Counted from the first letter of the stretch, positions 31,392 to 41,756 are shown. The stretch is DNA of 51,000 nt from an uncultured Methanobacterium sp. (GCF_963666025.1 NZ_OY762552.1:1864001-1915000); one strand, 5' to 3'. The notes: generated by a model from the sequence alone, not told the origin. Made by a program: numbers and translations.

Positions 31392-31679
31392 TGACAGGAT
31401 TTACAGGATTTGTTTTAATGGTGGGATTTGTTTATGGACAGGATTTGTTTTTAATGTTTTCCTAGTGGGATATTTGTCTGGAAAAACTCGCATGATATGT
31501 GAAAAAGGACATGTGAAAACATTACTTACATCTGGACACGGGATCATTTCTGGTTAGATTTCATTTATGGTTGATGTCGTGATGGAATTGTTAGTTAATT
31601 TTATATGTAATGATTAATAATGTTAAATTGATTATCATGTTTTATCATGATAAATTAATCAGTTTGTAAGTGATGTGTT

Positions 31680-31994
31680 ATGTTAAGAATAAAAGGAATA
31701 TACGAACTCCCTCATGAAGAAGATGGATTCAGAATCTTAATTGATGAATCCTGGCCTAAAAACTTATCCCGAGAAGAAGCTCAAGTTGATTTATGGCTTA
31801 AAGATATATCCCCTCCAGATCAACCCCAATGGGAGGATGGGGATCGTATACTCTCTGTTAGTGTTGAAGGGGAAAATCCTGAGGAACTTTGGAGGCAAAC
31901 TGCCCTAAAACTTATCAGGGATACTGAAAAAGAGAAAGGGACTGTCACCTTTTTATGCTCCACTCTCCAGAGCATAAGACAGTTGCAGTTTTAA
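31680..31994 (+). CDS. DUF488 family protein
   Basis: The 104-residue protein matches the DUF488 pattern: RIKGIYELPHEEDGFRILID, ESWPKNLSREEAQVDLWLKDISPP, then a short C-terminal VTFLCSTLQ segment. The usual Leu/Asp-Arg-Leu-Trp-Pro-Arg-Gly core is altered to Asp-Glu-Ser-Trp-Pro-Lys-Asn, so any activity may differ. Biochemical role unknown. The preceding 290 bases contain several copies of ACAGGATTTG and no gene. Confidence 0.8.
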   Translation: MLRIKGIYELPHEEDGFRILIDESWPKNLSREEAQVDLWLKDISPPDQPQWEDGDRILSVSVEGENPEELWRQTALKLIRDTEKEKGTVTFLCSTLQSIRQLQF

Positions 31995-32162
31995 ACCAGT
32001 CACAGTTTAAATCACTCCCAGTTTTAAAGATACTCCCTTTCAAATCCTTACTTTTTTTATCAGGAGACTTTAAAGGTGTGGTAATTATTCATTACTTATC
32101 ATTCCCTCTACCTCAACTGCCTTGACATTCATTCATCATAGTAATCTTCACCAAGGTGTTTA

Positions 32163-34085
32163 GTGAATCCTTGGAAAGTAAGCTCTGTGAATGAAAGTGA
32201 AGCTCCTATGATAACTAAAAAATTCGTTCTCCTGGACATTGATTACATCACCCGAAATCAGGAACCCGTCATAAGGCTGTTCGGTAAGCTCCTGGGAGAA
32301 AATGAAGAAGGACACATCATAGTTCTGGATAAGAGCTTCAAACCTTACATCTATGTTGTTCCTTCTGATCCTTCCCACATCGATGACTGCACACGTCAGT
32401 TAAGCGATTTAAATCTTCTCTCGGTGGAACAAGTAAGTAAAAATGATATGGGTGAATTGAAAGAGGTCCTGAAAGTGACCTTTAAACATCCTCAGGATAT
32501 TCCTAAACTCAGGGATAAAATATTGAATTTGAAGTCTGTGAAGGAAATTAAAGAACATGATATTCCATTTTACCGCAGATATCTCATAGATCACGGGCTT
32601 TTCCCCTTAAATGTGGTTGAAGTTCAGGGTAAAGTCTTAAATTCAGCCCGATCTTCACGGGGATCACAAGGACATGGATCACAGGGATTACAGGGACCAA
32701 CCAAAACAGGAGGTCCAGAGAAAAGTCCCACTCCAAAACCCTGTATCTTCCAAGTGGAAAAGTCCCCCACCCCTCTGGAATCCAGTTTACCTGACCTCAC
32801 ATTTTTGAGTTTTGATATCGAAGTCTACAACCCCCGGGGTATGCCTCAATCCGACCTGGATCCCATTATCCTGATTAGTTTCTCCAGTAACCATGGCTTC
32901 AGGAAAGTTATATCCACCAAAAATACTCCAGATTCCTCCGACCTCAACGGTTCACCCCTAGACTTTGTGGAAGTAGTGGCCAATGAAAAGGAATTACTGG
33001 AGAAATTCGTGGAAACTGTGCAATCAGAAAACCCGGATGTCATTCTGGGCTACAATTCTGATTCCTTTGACTTCCCCTATATCTGTGACCGGGCAGCTAA
33101 ACTGGGGGTGCCTCTTAAGCTGGGAATAGATGGATCATCACCCAAGTTCACCAGAATAGGTTTCAGCAACTCCGCAATGATCAGAGGCCGGGTTCACATT
33201 GACCTTTACTCCAATACCCGCCGTTATATGCATCTGGCCCATCACACTCTGGAGCATGTTTACCTTGAACTATTTGGGAAGGGGAAACTGGACATCCCTG
33301 GAGATGATATCTACATCTACTGGGATGAAGGAGGCCTGAGACTGGAAGCTCTATTCCATTACTCCCTAAGTGATGCAGAAGCAGTTACCCAGATTGGGGA
33401 GCGGATGCTACCTCTCAGCACGGAATTAACCCGTATTGTAGGCCAACCCTTGTTTGATGTAGCCCGCATGGCATCGGGACGACTGGTTGAGTGGTACTTA
33501 ATAAGAAAATCATTTGAACAGGGATATTTAGTGCCTAATAAACCCTCTTCTGCCCAATTAACCAAGCGGGAAGGTAAACATGTGGTGGGTGGTTATGTCA
33601 AAGAACCAGTGACTGGTTTGCACGAGAATATTGTCTACTTTGATTTCAGAAGCCTGTATCCCAGTATAATAATCTCCAAGAACATTTCCCCGGATAGTCT
33701 CACCAGTGGGGAAGATTGCCATATCTCACCGGAGTACGGTCATAAATTCCTTAAAGAACCAGTGGGTTTTATTCCATCGGCCATTGGCCAGATACTCCAG
33801 GATCGAATAAAAATCAAATCCCAAATGAAAGAATCACAGGATGATTACCAGATCAGTGTCCTGAACAATCAGCAGGAAGCCCTGAAACGACTGGCCAATA
33901 CATTTTATGGACTATACAATCACAGTACATTCAGGTGGTATAGCTTGAAATGTTCAGAATCCATCACTGCCTGGGGGAGAGATTTCCTGAAAAAAACCAT
34001 GGAAGACTCTGAAAAACAAGGATTCAAACCAGTCTACGCAGATACGGATGGATTCTTTGCAACCTATGTTGGCCCAATGGATTAA
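32163..34085 (+). CDS. polB: Family B DNA polymerase, large subunit of the split enzyme (PolB1-like)
   Basis: The protein has about 640 residues and ends 11 residues after polymerase motif C. The exonuclease is complete: Exo I FDIEVY (about 217-222), Exo II LGYNSDSFD (about 295-303), Exo III YSLSDAEAV (about 399-407). Polymerase motif A DFRSLYPSII (about 493-502), motif B KRLANTFYGLYN (about 574-585) and motif C YADTDG (about 624-629) are present. The thumb and C-terminal region are missing. In Methanothermobacter thermautotrophicus PolB is known to be encoded as two polypeptides split in this region, so this is read as a natural split and not a truncation; the small subunit gene is not in the window. 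The start may be GTG 32163 (after AAGGTG) or ATG 32208. A Gln/Gly/Ser-rich insertion lies at about 160-205. Confidence 0.93.
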   Translation: MNPWKVSSVNESEAPMITKKFVLLDIDYITRNQEPVIRLFGKLLGENEEGHIIVLDKSFKPYIYVVPSDPSHIDDCTRQLSDLNLLSVEQVSKNDMGELKEVLKVTFKHPQDIPKLRDKILNLKSVKEIKEHDIPFYRRYLIDHGLFPLNVVEVQGKVLNSARSSRGSQGHGSQGLQGPTKTGGPEKSPTPKPCIFQVEKSPTPLESSLPDLTFLSFDIEVYNPRGMPQSDLDPIILISFSSNHGFRKVISTKNTPDSSDLNGSPLDFVEVVANEKELLEKFVETVQSENPDVILGYNSDSFDFPYICDRAAKLGVPLKLGIDGSSPKFTRIGFSNSAMIRGRVHIDLYSNTRRYMHLAHHTLEHVYLELFGKGKLDIPGDDIYIYWDEGGLRLEALFHYSLSDAEAVTQIGERMLPLSTELTRIVGQPLFDVARMASGRLVEWYLIRKSFEQGYLVPNKPSSAQLTKREGKHVVGGYVKEPVTGLHENIVYFDFRSLYPSIIISKNISPDSLTSGEDCHISPEYGHKFLKEPVGFIPSAIGQILQDRIKIKSQMKESQDDYQISVLNNQQEALKRLANTFYGLYNHSTFRWYSLKCSESITAWGRDFLKKTMEDSEKQGFKPVYADTDGFFATYVGPMD

Positions 34086-34195
34086 GGGTAACTATTATTC
34101 AATTCAATTAAAATAATTCCATGCCTGTTTAAAAGAACATTAGTGGGTGGGAAATCCCACCATCATCCATCCACAAATAGCTTAATTTAATCACC

Positions 34196-35080
34196 TTATG
34201 GTTTACCCACTAAAAACTCGGCCACACCATAACCTTCCTTACCATCCCAGTCATATTTGGAAATAGTTTCAATGAGAATCATCTTCTCATCAACTGGAAC
34301 CATTCCAAATCGGATAACTTCTCCATCAACTGAATACTGGGAACCATTTTTATCAAACAGGTTCATTTTAAACGTGGATGGGATTCCATTATCCAATTTC
34401 AGATCTATGTCTGATTTTGTCAGTGGCTGGTTAGCTGAATCGGTGTAGAAGTATCCTGCGTCTATATCCCCTTCATCAACTGAGAGTTTGGTTATGTTAA
34501 AAGCCGCTTCATGAGAAAACTCGGAGTTTATCCACATCCACATCTTGGGAGATCCCCATTCCCTTACCCCACGGCTCAGGTCTCTTTCACCCAGTGCTTC
34601 AATTTCAAACACATCTCCATCAACTTCGACTTTTCCCACTGCTTTTCCAAACTGTTCATAATGTTCGGAGGCTACATTAGATGACATTTCAGTCTGTTTT
34701 TCATCAACACAATCCACATAATCCATAACCGGGTTTAAAGCTTCCCAGGTTACATTCATCTTAACCTTGAATTCCTGGGGAACTTCTCCCCGTGGGTCAA
34801 AAATGGAACCATTATATTTAAGTCTCCATTTACCTGATTCAAGTTCCTGGTAATCCAAACCGGCAATCTCAAGTGGATTATCATCGCATGGTGTTTCTAA
34901 TTTAATACCGGCGATCTGCTGGGGAGACATTATAAAGAAGAACATTGATTTTTCATTTTTATTGACCTTGTTCCCAATACGCATAAAGGCGGTCAAATCG
35001 TTATTTTTATCATGAAAATTAAAATAATAGCTTTCATTCCATTCTTCATGTTTTTTCAGACTTTCTAGATCAACATCCAT
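34196..35080 (-). CDS. Lipocalin-like (DUF7064/AttH-type) protein, partner of the phosphotransferase-like gene
   Basis: From the ATG at 35080 (after CGGTGATTGTA) the protein has 294 residues; the frame extends to 35104 without a ribosome binding site. It is rich in beta-strands and has SYYFNFHDKNNDLTAFMRIG near the N-terminus and GERDLSRGVREWG plus MWMWINSEF in the middle. That pattern is seen in lipocalin-like proteins related to AttH/CrtC-type hydratases and DUF7064. No signal peptide. It follows the phosphotransferase-like gene by about 80 bases on the same strand; such pairs exist in bacteria, where the enzyme is annotated as a PEP synthase. Exact family assignment is from memory of the pattern, hence moderate confidence. 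Confidence 0.65.
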   Translation of the reverse strand: MDVDLESLKKHEEWNESYYFNFHDKNNDLTAFMRIGNKVNKNEKSMFFFIMSPQQIAGIKLETPCDDNPLEIAGLDYQELESGKWRLKYNGSIFDPRGEVPQEFKVKMNVTWEALNPVMDYVDCVDEKQTEMSSNVASEHYEQFGKAVGKVEVDGDVFEIEALGERDLSRGVREWGSPKMWMWINSEFSHEAAFNITKLSVDEGDIDAGYFYTDSANQPLTKSDIDLKLDNGIPSTFKMNLFDKNGSQYSVDGEVIRFGMVPVDEKMILIETISKYDWDGKEGYGVAEFLVGKP

Positions 35081-35162
35081 TACAATCACCGACTTAATAA
35101 TCACAGACTTTATAATCCTCGACTTATAATCCTCTATTTTCCAGTTTATTCCTTATTATTCC

Positions 35163-37991
35163 TTATTCTTTTTTATACACAACCCCTTCATTACCATCCA
35201 CCACCAGTTCTTCACCGGTTTTAAATATAGTAGTAGCTCCTTTAACCGCAGTTACAGCGGGTATTCTATATTCTCTGGAAATAACCGCTCCATGGGATAA
35301 TATTCCTCCGGTTTCGGTGATGAGGCCACCCACCTTTGAGAATACTGCGGTCCAGGCTGGATCGGTGTTACTGGTAATTAGAATTTCATCATCTTCCAGT
35401 TGTGATAATTCTCCAATGGATTCTACAACCCGTGCTATGCCCGTGAATATTCCTGGACTTGCTGCTGCACCGTAAATTGCATTCTGGTCATATTCAGTCA
35501 CGGTATCATCAAATTCAATCCCATTTTTTAGGAATTTCGGTGGAAGAGATGATTTGTATCTGTAAAATTCCTTCTTCCTCTTTAGAATTTCATCCTGTAA
35601 TGAGAGGATATCTTCAGAAAAGGTTTCTTCCTTTAGTTTTTCAGAAAGGATACTTCCCTCTAGTTTTTCCGAAAGAATATTTCCATTTAGCGCTGTTGTT
35701 TGGGGGAGATCGCTTGTATCAAAAAATGAGAATAACTCCTTTTCATAAAGGAAGAAAACATCATCCACCTCTCCAATGATTTGCATATTAGCTAATCTCC
35801 TTCCCATATCCCGGAGCATCAGTCTCTGACGGAAAAGCAGGTGATCCAGGTAGAATCTCTGATTTTCCCTGAAGGTTAAGTAGGTCTGGGCTAAATCAAG
35901 CACCACTCCAAATATTTTCTCTTTGAAAAATCCGCCTCTTAGTTTCTTTATCCTACTTGAAACTTCCTTTTCGGTTTTAAACCTGTTGGCACGGCTTTCG
36001 GATTCATTCTTTCTCAAATCCAGATCTGAAGAAGACAACAACTTAATAACTTCCAGCACGTAAGCTTTATCTTCCCTCCAGCGGGGGTACAGTATTTCAC
36101 GGGTATTGGACCGGTGCCCGTAATCAGCAATAAACAGATCGAACTCTTTTTTAAAATCTGGATTGGATGAAATCATTTCATCAATCTCTGATTCATCCAA
36201 AAAACTCATATCCTCGATTGCATTCATTTTGTGGAGTAATTCCGGGTCTTCTCTTAAAATCCTGGCTAAATCCGAGAATTTTATATTCATTTCCACGGTT
36301 TTATTGTCATCTAAGCCTGAGATCAAACCAGCGTATAGGGAACCCTCATCATCATCCAGCCATTTAACCAGCCAGTTTTTGATCATGAGGTTGGTGGCTA
36401 TGGAATGAGAGACCATACCGTACCTTATCAGCTGGTAATGTTTGATTCCGGAGTTTTCGATATCATCGTAGAGTGCTAGGAGTTCTTGGTCACATAACGT
36501 GTCCAGATCAGTTTTATCAAAGTATTCACATTTTTCCATGAATCCCTGGGACCATTTTCGATATGCCTTATCTGTCTTGTGCATCATCCCGTCCGGGTCT
36601 CGAATAGCTACTAAAATCTGTGAAATTAAGGTTTTATGCAATATGGAAGGATACTCGGATATTCTCTTCTGATCTTCTAAGGGGTAGTAATTCAACAACT
36701 CTTTGGACCGTGCAAATTTGGGGTAATATGAAAAGGCCTTCTCCAAAACCCAGCTATTGAAATAAACCCTTGATTTATGTAGTTTTAAAAGTTCAGTGTC
36801 GGTTATCTCGTTATATCCCATTATCCGGGCACCTTCATGGTTCACGTAATCAGTGAGCATTTTACCCATGACATCGTAAAAGAGGGGAGTGGTGGCATCA
36901 GCCCAGTATTCATCTCCGTAGGCCCTGGTCCATAGAATATCATCTTTATCCTCGGTGAGAGTGGTTACTGGGCGTGATTGGAGGATATAAATGTTTAAAG
37001 AGTTTTTTTCGGGGTTATTCAACGTTTTATCCAAGTTATCTGCATCTTGATTGAATTTATTCTTTCCACATTCTATGGCCCATTCAATATCCTGGCTAAC
37101 ACCGAAAAAATCTTCAAGTTCTACCCCGATCTGGAGTAACTTTTTAAGAATATCTTCGTTGAGGCTTGTTTTTTCCCGGTCCTCTTCATCAATGGTAATT
37201 AATGTGTTCTGGCCGTTAACCAGGAAATATCCTTTATTTTTGCTTTTAATATTCTTTTCCAGCACATTACCATCTCTTCCCAGAACGAAAATATCCGGGG
37301 TGACTATTCCCGAGGCAATGGCTTCACCCAGACCCCAGCTGGACTCAATTACCACTTCATCAGTTCCATTAACTGGATTGGCAGTGAAGGTAACTCCACT
37401 GATATCGGCATTGACCATCTTTTGCACCAGTACTGCTATTCCTGCCGATGATAATTTGGTATCTAAATGTCCAATGGAAGAATCATGACGGTATTTCACA
37501 GCCCGGTCAGTCCAGTAAGATGCCCAGCATTTGATAATGTTTTCTAAAATATCTTCCTTCTTTATATTCAGGAAACTATCCAGCTGACCTGCAAAACTGG
37601 CATCTGCCAGGTCTTCAGCAACTGCTGATGATCTTACTGCGTAGTATCCGTCAGGAAGATCAGCTATTTTCCGGGTAATTTCCAAAAACAGATCCTGCGG
37701 TAATTCCTGGGATTTTATCTTACTTCGAATGGCAGAACAACCCTTAGAAATTGAATCTTCAAGGGTAAAATCAACACGCTCAAGTATTTCAGATATTTTA
37801 CCTTTTAATTCTTTTTTAATAAAAAAATCATAGGCATCTACTGAAACGGTAAATGCTGGGGGAATATTAAAACCAGCTGCTGACATTTTAGCCAGATTAA
37901 GTGCTTTGCCACCAATTTTTTCAATTGATAAATCTTTTTCCTTAAGATCTATCACGTACTTATCCTTATCCACCATATTATCAGTGCCCAT
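35163..37991 (-). CDS. PEP-synthase/rifampicin-phosphotransferase-like enzyme
   Basis: The 942-residue protein has an N-terminal PPDK_N ATP-grasp domain (about residues 1-350; KIGGKALNLAKMSAAGF, YAVRSSAVAEDLADASFAGQ, VEWAIECGKNKF-like segments). A long central helical domain (about 370-800) unlike the PEP-binding barrel of PEP synthase follows, then a C-terminal phosphohistidine domain with the catalytic His in TETGGILSHGAVISREYRIP. That order is the one of rifampicin phosphotransferases, which transfer phosphate from ATP through a swivelling His domain. The true acceptor is unknown. The C-terminal half of the middle domain has a low-complexity GSILSEKLEG/ILSEKLKE duplication (about 758-775). 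The upstream TATA-like element lies about 30 bases from the ATG, suggesting a very short leader. Likely an operon with 34196-35080. Confidence 0.88.
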   Translation of the reverse strand: MGTDNMVDKDKYVIDLKEKDLSIEKIGGKALNLAKMSAAGFNIPPAFTVSVDAYDFFIKKELKGKISEILERVDFTLEDSISKGCSAIRSKIKSQELPQDLFLEITRKIADLPDGYYAVRSSAVAEDLADASFAGQLDSFLNIKKEDILENIIKCWASYWTDRAVKYRHDSSIGHLDTKLSSAGIAVLVQKMVNADISGVTFTANPVNGTDEVVIESSWGLGEAIASGIVTPDIFVLGRDGNVLEKNIKSKNKGYFLVNGQNTLITIDEEDREKTSLNEDILKKLLQIGVELEDFFGVSQDIEWAIECGKNKFNQDADNLDKTLNNPEKNSLNIYILQSRPVTTLTEDKDDILWTRAYGDEYWADATTPLFYDVMGKMLTDYVNHEGARIMGYNEITDTELLKLHKSRVYFNSWVLEKAFSYYPKFARSKELLNYYPLEDQKRISEYPSILHKTLISQILVAIRDPDGMMHKTDKAYRKWSQGFMEKCEYFDKTDLDTLCDQELLALYDDIENSGIKHYQLIRYGMVSHSIATNLMIKNWLVKWLDDDEGSLYAGLISGLDDNKTVEMNIKFSDLARILREDPELLHKMNAIEDMSFLDESEIDEMISSNPDFKKEFDLFIADYGHRSNTREILYPRWREDKAYVLEVIKLLSSSDLDLRKNESESRANRFKTEKEVSSRIKKLRGGFFKEKIFGVVLDLAQTYLTFRENQRFYLDHLLFRQRLMLRDMGRRLANMQIIGEVDDVFFLYEKELFSFFDTSDLPQTTALNGNILSEKLEGSILSEKLKEETFSEDILSLQDEILKRKKEFYRYKSSLPPKFLKNGIEFDDTVTEYDQNAIYGAAASPGIFTGIARVVESIGELSQLEDDEILITSNTDPAWTAVFSKVGGLITETGGILSHGAVISREYRIPAVTAVKGATTIFKTGEELVVDGNEGVVYKKE

Positions 37992-38172
37992 TAGTATAAT
38001 CGATATATCCTTTGTATTTATTTTTAAAATAAGTGGAATTCTCTATTTGATTCTAAGATAAGTAGAATATAAAACAGTATGATCAGGTGAGGTGCGTTGT
38101 TAACCACACCTCGTTATGGGCCCCTGGTTCTATTAATAGAATAAATTATGAAATATTTTGTTGGATTTATTC

Positions 38173-38757
38173 TTATCCACCGAGTTCGTTTACAACATTC
38201 TGCAGGTGAGTATGGGCTTGTGCTTCGTTGTTATTGAATTGTCTGGCTAACTTTGCGAATTCACGGAGATCATTGGCATAAGCTGCACTATCACCACTTT
38301 TAATATCTGCAGCCTGTTTATCTATGTTACTTTTGATCTGGTCAATCAGGGTTAAGGTTTCATTAGTATAAGTTAACCTTATTTCCTGGGCTACATCTCC
38401 CTTTAAAATCACGTCATATCTCGTTGCTATGTTATGGTTAACGGTGAAATTGTTTTTTAACTCATTCATTATTTTAGTGTAGTTTCCATTATCCCCGCTC
38501 ATCTGTTCGGCGATATTATTTCTTTCATTTTGTGAAACCATGGATAATGCATTATAACTTTCAACCATACTTGCTGAGTTTTCCATATCTGTTATAGTAG
38601 ATTCAGGAATTCCTGGGCTTGATGTGGCATTAAGCTCCTCTTTAAATACTTTTAAATCTTCTGGAAGCAGTGTCATACTGGCGTAAGCATAGTAACTGGC
38701 ATATCCCCCAACAATCACGGCAACTAAAACTATTAATGCTATTATTTTTTTATTCAT
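38173..38757 (-). CDS. Membrane-anchored extracellular helical protein of unknown function
   Basis: Using the ATG at 38757 (GGGAGTGG upstream) the protein has 194 residues. It has a short basic start (MNKK), one hydrophobic helix (IIALIVLVAVIVGGYASYYAYA) and then a polar helical region of about 165 residues rich in Asn, Glu and Thr with predicted coiled-coil character. The C-terminal part contains HTHLQNVVNELGG. This looks like a signal-anchored extracytoplasmic protein. No family recognised. It stands between the phosphotransferase operon and the tRNA cluster. Confidence 0.8.
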   Translation of the reverse strand: MNKKIIALIVLVAVIVGGYASYYAYASMTLLPEDLKVFKEELNATSSPGIPESTITDMENSASMVESYNALSMVSQNERNNIAEQMSGDNGNYTKIMNELKNNFTVNHNIATRYDVILKGDVAQEIRLTYTNETLTLIDQIKSNIDKQAADIKSGDSAAYANDLREFAKLARQFNNNEAQAHTHLQNVVNELGG

Positions 38758-39081
38758 TCTCAAATCCACTCCCTAATTTAATCATTCAGTATTATGTAAA
38801 ATGAATATTTAAATATGTGTTAAAACTCACATCTGCTGAATGTATTGGAAGTAACTCAGGAGGGGTCCTGAAAAACCAGTGGTTAAATGTTTATAATAGT
38901 GTTAATGCGTGTTGGATGGTTGTGGGATGAGTGTTGGATATTAGAGTGGAATGCTCTGAATTAAGTATTCACCATGTTAAAATAAATAAGGGTACTTAAT
39001 AATCCAGTTCAAAATGAAATTTAGAATAAAATGGCTAAAATTACAGATTATAAAAAAATCACAGGTTCTAAATAATTGAAG
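38758..39081. other. Intergenic region upstream of the tRNA cluster
   Basis: No gene is visible. The stretch has TGTTGGAT/GTGTTGGAT repeats at about 38908-38942 and an AT-rich promoter for the gene at 38757. Confidence 0.3.
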
Positions 39082-39155
39082 CGGGCCCGACGGGAGTTGA
39101 ACCCGCGGCCACCTGGTTAAAAGCCAGGCGCTCTCCCAGACTGAGCTACGGGCCC
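39082..39155 (-). tRNA. tRNA-Lys (anticodon UUU)
   Basis: The minus strand folds as a tRNA with acceptor GGGCCCG/CGGGCCC, D-arm AGCTCAGTCTGGGAGAGC, anticodon stem CCTGG/CCAGG around the loop CTTTTAA, and T-arm CGGGTTCAACTCCCG. CCA is not encoded. Confidence 0.96.
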
Positions 39156-39733
<578 letters not shown>

Positions 39734-39817
39734 GTACTCTATAAACGAACCATATCTGTAATTACTATAGAAATCATACTGTAATTACTGCGAAGGAATC
39801 TTTCGTAAATGATAAAG

Positions 39818-39891
<74 letters not shown>

Positions 39892-40034
39892 TCTAGAATG
39901 CCCTGAAATGAATTGAACCTTAATTATAGGCTCCTAAATGCACATTTATATTCCAAAACAAACAGGGTAGTACATGATTTGTTAAGCTATTATTTAAAGT
40001 TTAGTAATGACAGGAAGTAATATTTTCTAAAAGG

Positions 40035-40119
<85 letters not shown>

Positions 40120-40138
40120 AATATACAGTGATGGTCGG

Positions 40139-40354
40139 CTATTGTATATATAATTTAACTTTTTTTTTTAAATTGGGATTTATCCAGGAATTGATCTGTC
40201 CAAGTACACTCTTCTTTAGATCATCCCTTTTAAGTGTACCCTTTTCTCAGGAATAGGCAATTAATCCCAAAGTCATGAATATGTATGAAATACTCCCTAT
40301 AACTGAGGCAATATCTGCATTTCGGACAAATGGCAGGCATAGATAAAAAATCAT
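40139..40354 (-). pseudogene. Decayed small membrane-protein gene
   Basis: From an ATG at 40354 the frame encodes MIFYLCLPFVRNADIASVIG and a second hydrophobic stretch ISYIFMTLGLIAYS. It then meets a TGA (40247-40249) and continues in the same frame with EKGTLKRDDLKKSVLGQ and INSWINPNLKKKVKLYIQ to a TAG at 40139. The downstream part is clearly protein-like, so the TGA probably inactivates an older two-helix membrane protein with a basic cytoplasmic tail. The frame is also open for several codons before the ATG. Family not recognised. Confidence 0.5.
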
Positions 40355-40723
40355 CGATCCTAAGATTTCAAATCCAATTACAATTCAAATCAATCCGATT
40401 ATTCTAGAAATGACTTGAAATCCATATAAACGGTATCTCCTTTAAATTTGAACGAATAATAATCACCATTTCGATTACATTTAAAAAAAACCATAACTTT
40501 GCTTTTCAGTTATTCCTTAGTTCAGTTTATTTCATTATTATTTTGAATTTATTCCTTATTTATTCTTAAAATTCAATTAAATTGCCTATTTTCATTATAA
40601 GGGTCAACTATTTTCTTATAGGGTTAATATATTGGAGGCGATAGGTAGGTTGTATTCAATCAACCTACCTTCAACAGTAACCATCATATTTTTATGTAAA
40701 AAGGAAGGGAAATGTATTACTTT

Positions 40724-41179
40724 TTATTTGTGGTAGTTACCTAAAATTAAAATAGACGCCAGAAACACCACTAAAATAATTAAAAGTGGCCATAATTCTT
40801 CAATGGTTATACTGGTCCGGTTAAAGATGTTCCTAATGGAAAATTGCCAGGTCATCTGCCCCCATAAACAGGCCCCGGCCAGTATGCCGTTTATCTTCAA
40901 ACGTTTTTTCTCTTTCTGGATGGCCAAGTACTCCTCATTAAAATCATTTTTAGCACTGCTGCTTAACCATCCCGATCCCAGCTTGTAAACCGGGGAAATG
41001 GTTAAAACATGCTTATACTTGTCTCGGTACTTATGGGATGCTTTACGCCAGCTTTCACGCTTAGCTTCCCTGCTGCAGTTCTTCTTATCTTGTGGGCAGT
41101 ACTTCTGATTGGGTGATCGGACCTCGAAGGGATCACCGCACCACTGGCAGTATCTGATTGCTGTGACTTTTTTACTCAT
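40724..41179 (-). CDS. Zinc-ribbon and membrane-anchored protein of unknown function
   Basis: Starting at the ATG at 41179 the protein has 151 residues. The N-terminal third has CQWCGDPFEVRSPNQKYCPQ and a further Cys (KKNCSREAKRE), a zinc-ribbon-like set of four cysteines followed by a basic segment (RKASHKYRDKYKH). Such motifs occur in HNH-associated and nucleic-acid-binding zinc ribbons. The C-terminus has a predicted membrane helix (LWPLLIILVVFLASILILG), preceded by a weaker hydrophobic segment. The combination suggests a membrane-tethered protein with a cytoplasmic zinc ribbon. The region 40495-40723 downstream is AT-rich without a gene. Confidence 0.75.
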   Translation of the reverse strand: MSKKVTAIRYCQWCGDPFEVRSPNQKYCPQDKKNCSREAKRESWRKASHKYRDKYKHVLTISPVYKLGSGWLSSSAKNDFNEEYLAIQKEKKRLKINGILAGACLWGQMTWQFSIRNIFNRTSITIEELWPLLIILVVFLASILILGNYHK

Positions 41180-41282
41180 AAATAATTCGCCTAATGAATT
41201 TATGATAAAGTAATTGTCCAATGAATTTAATGATAAAAATTATATTAATCTGTTTTTTTTTAAGTGAGGGTTGATTAAGACT

Positions 41283-41475
41283 CATTAGTAACCATCATAA
41301 TTTTATATAACTAACTCATTGGAAGTATTACTACTAAATTTCAAATAATGGGCTTAAGTTGGGTAGAACCATGATATAATTTTTATCTTTAAATCAATGG
41401 ATGATTGTTATTCTCCCAATAATTAATACTGAGGTCTTCTTTTGAACATAAAACTATGATGGTTACTAGTGAATG
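41283..41475. repeat. Inverted AGTAACCATCATA repeats bounding about 190 bp, with a third copy at 40674
   Basis: TTAGTAACCATCATA (about 41284-41298) faces TATGATGGTTACTAG (about 41456-41470), with partly matching CTCATT/AATGAG outside. A direct copy (CAGTAACCATCATATTTTTAT) occurs at 40674-40694 on the far side of the zinc-ribbon gene. This may be a small non-autonomous element or regulatory dyad. The enclosed DNA has no gene. Confidence 0.4.
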
Positions 41476-41531
41476 AGATAGTTTAAGGTAAACTTTTGAG
41501 TTACCAATCCAATTCACAGGAGCATATTTCG

Positions 41532-41756
41532 ATGGGAAAGAAAAAGAAAAAACCATCCAGAAAAAATAAAACAGAAAAAAAGAAGAATAATTCTACCATT
41601 CAGAAGAATAATCCTACTACTCAAGAAATAACCCAAGAAGAAGGATATTATGGTCCACAAACTTATGAAAAATATGCCTTTTTGGCAATATTCATTGGGG
41701 CAATAATATTCATGTTCATCTATTTAGGTGGTCTGGTAATGTTTTTAATCAAGTAA
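41532..41756 (+). CDS. Small lysine-rich single-helix membrane protein
   Basis: Using the ATG at 41532 (CAGGAG nine bases upstream) the protein has 74 residues; a TTG at 41496 would add 12. A very basic N-terminus (MGKKKKKPSRKNKTEKKKNN) is followed by a Thr/Gln-rich linker, YYGPQTYEKYAF and one C-terminal membrane helix (LAIFIGAIIFMFIYLGGLVM). The topology is of a tail-anchored type with a basic cytoplasmic part. No family recognised. Confidence 0.7.
   Translation: MGKKKKKPSRKNKTEKKKNNSTIQKNNPTTQEITQEEGYYGPQTYEKYAFLAIFIGAIIFMFIYLGGLVMFLIK

Noticed and set aside
40399..40494. 32-codon minus-strand frame beginning MVFFKCNRNGDYYSFKF
   Set aside because: The composition is protein-like but there is no ribosome binding site and it is too short to support without homologues.
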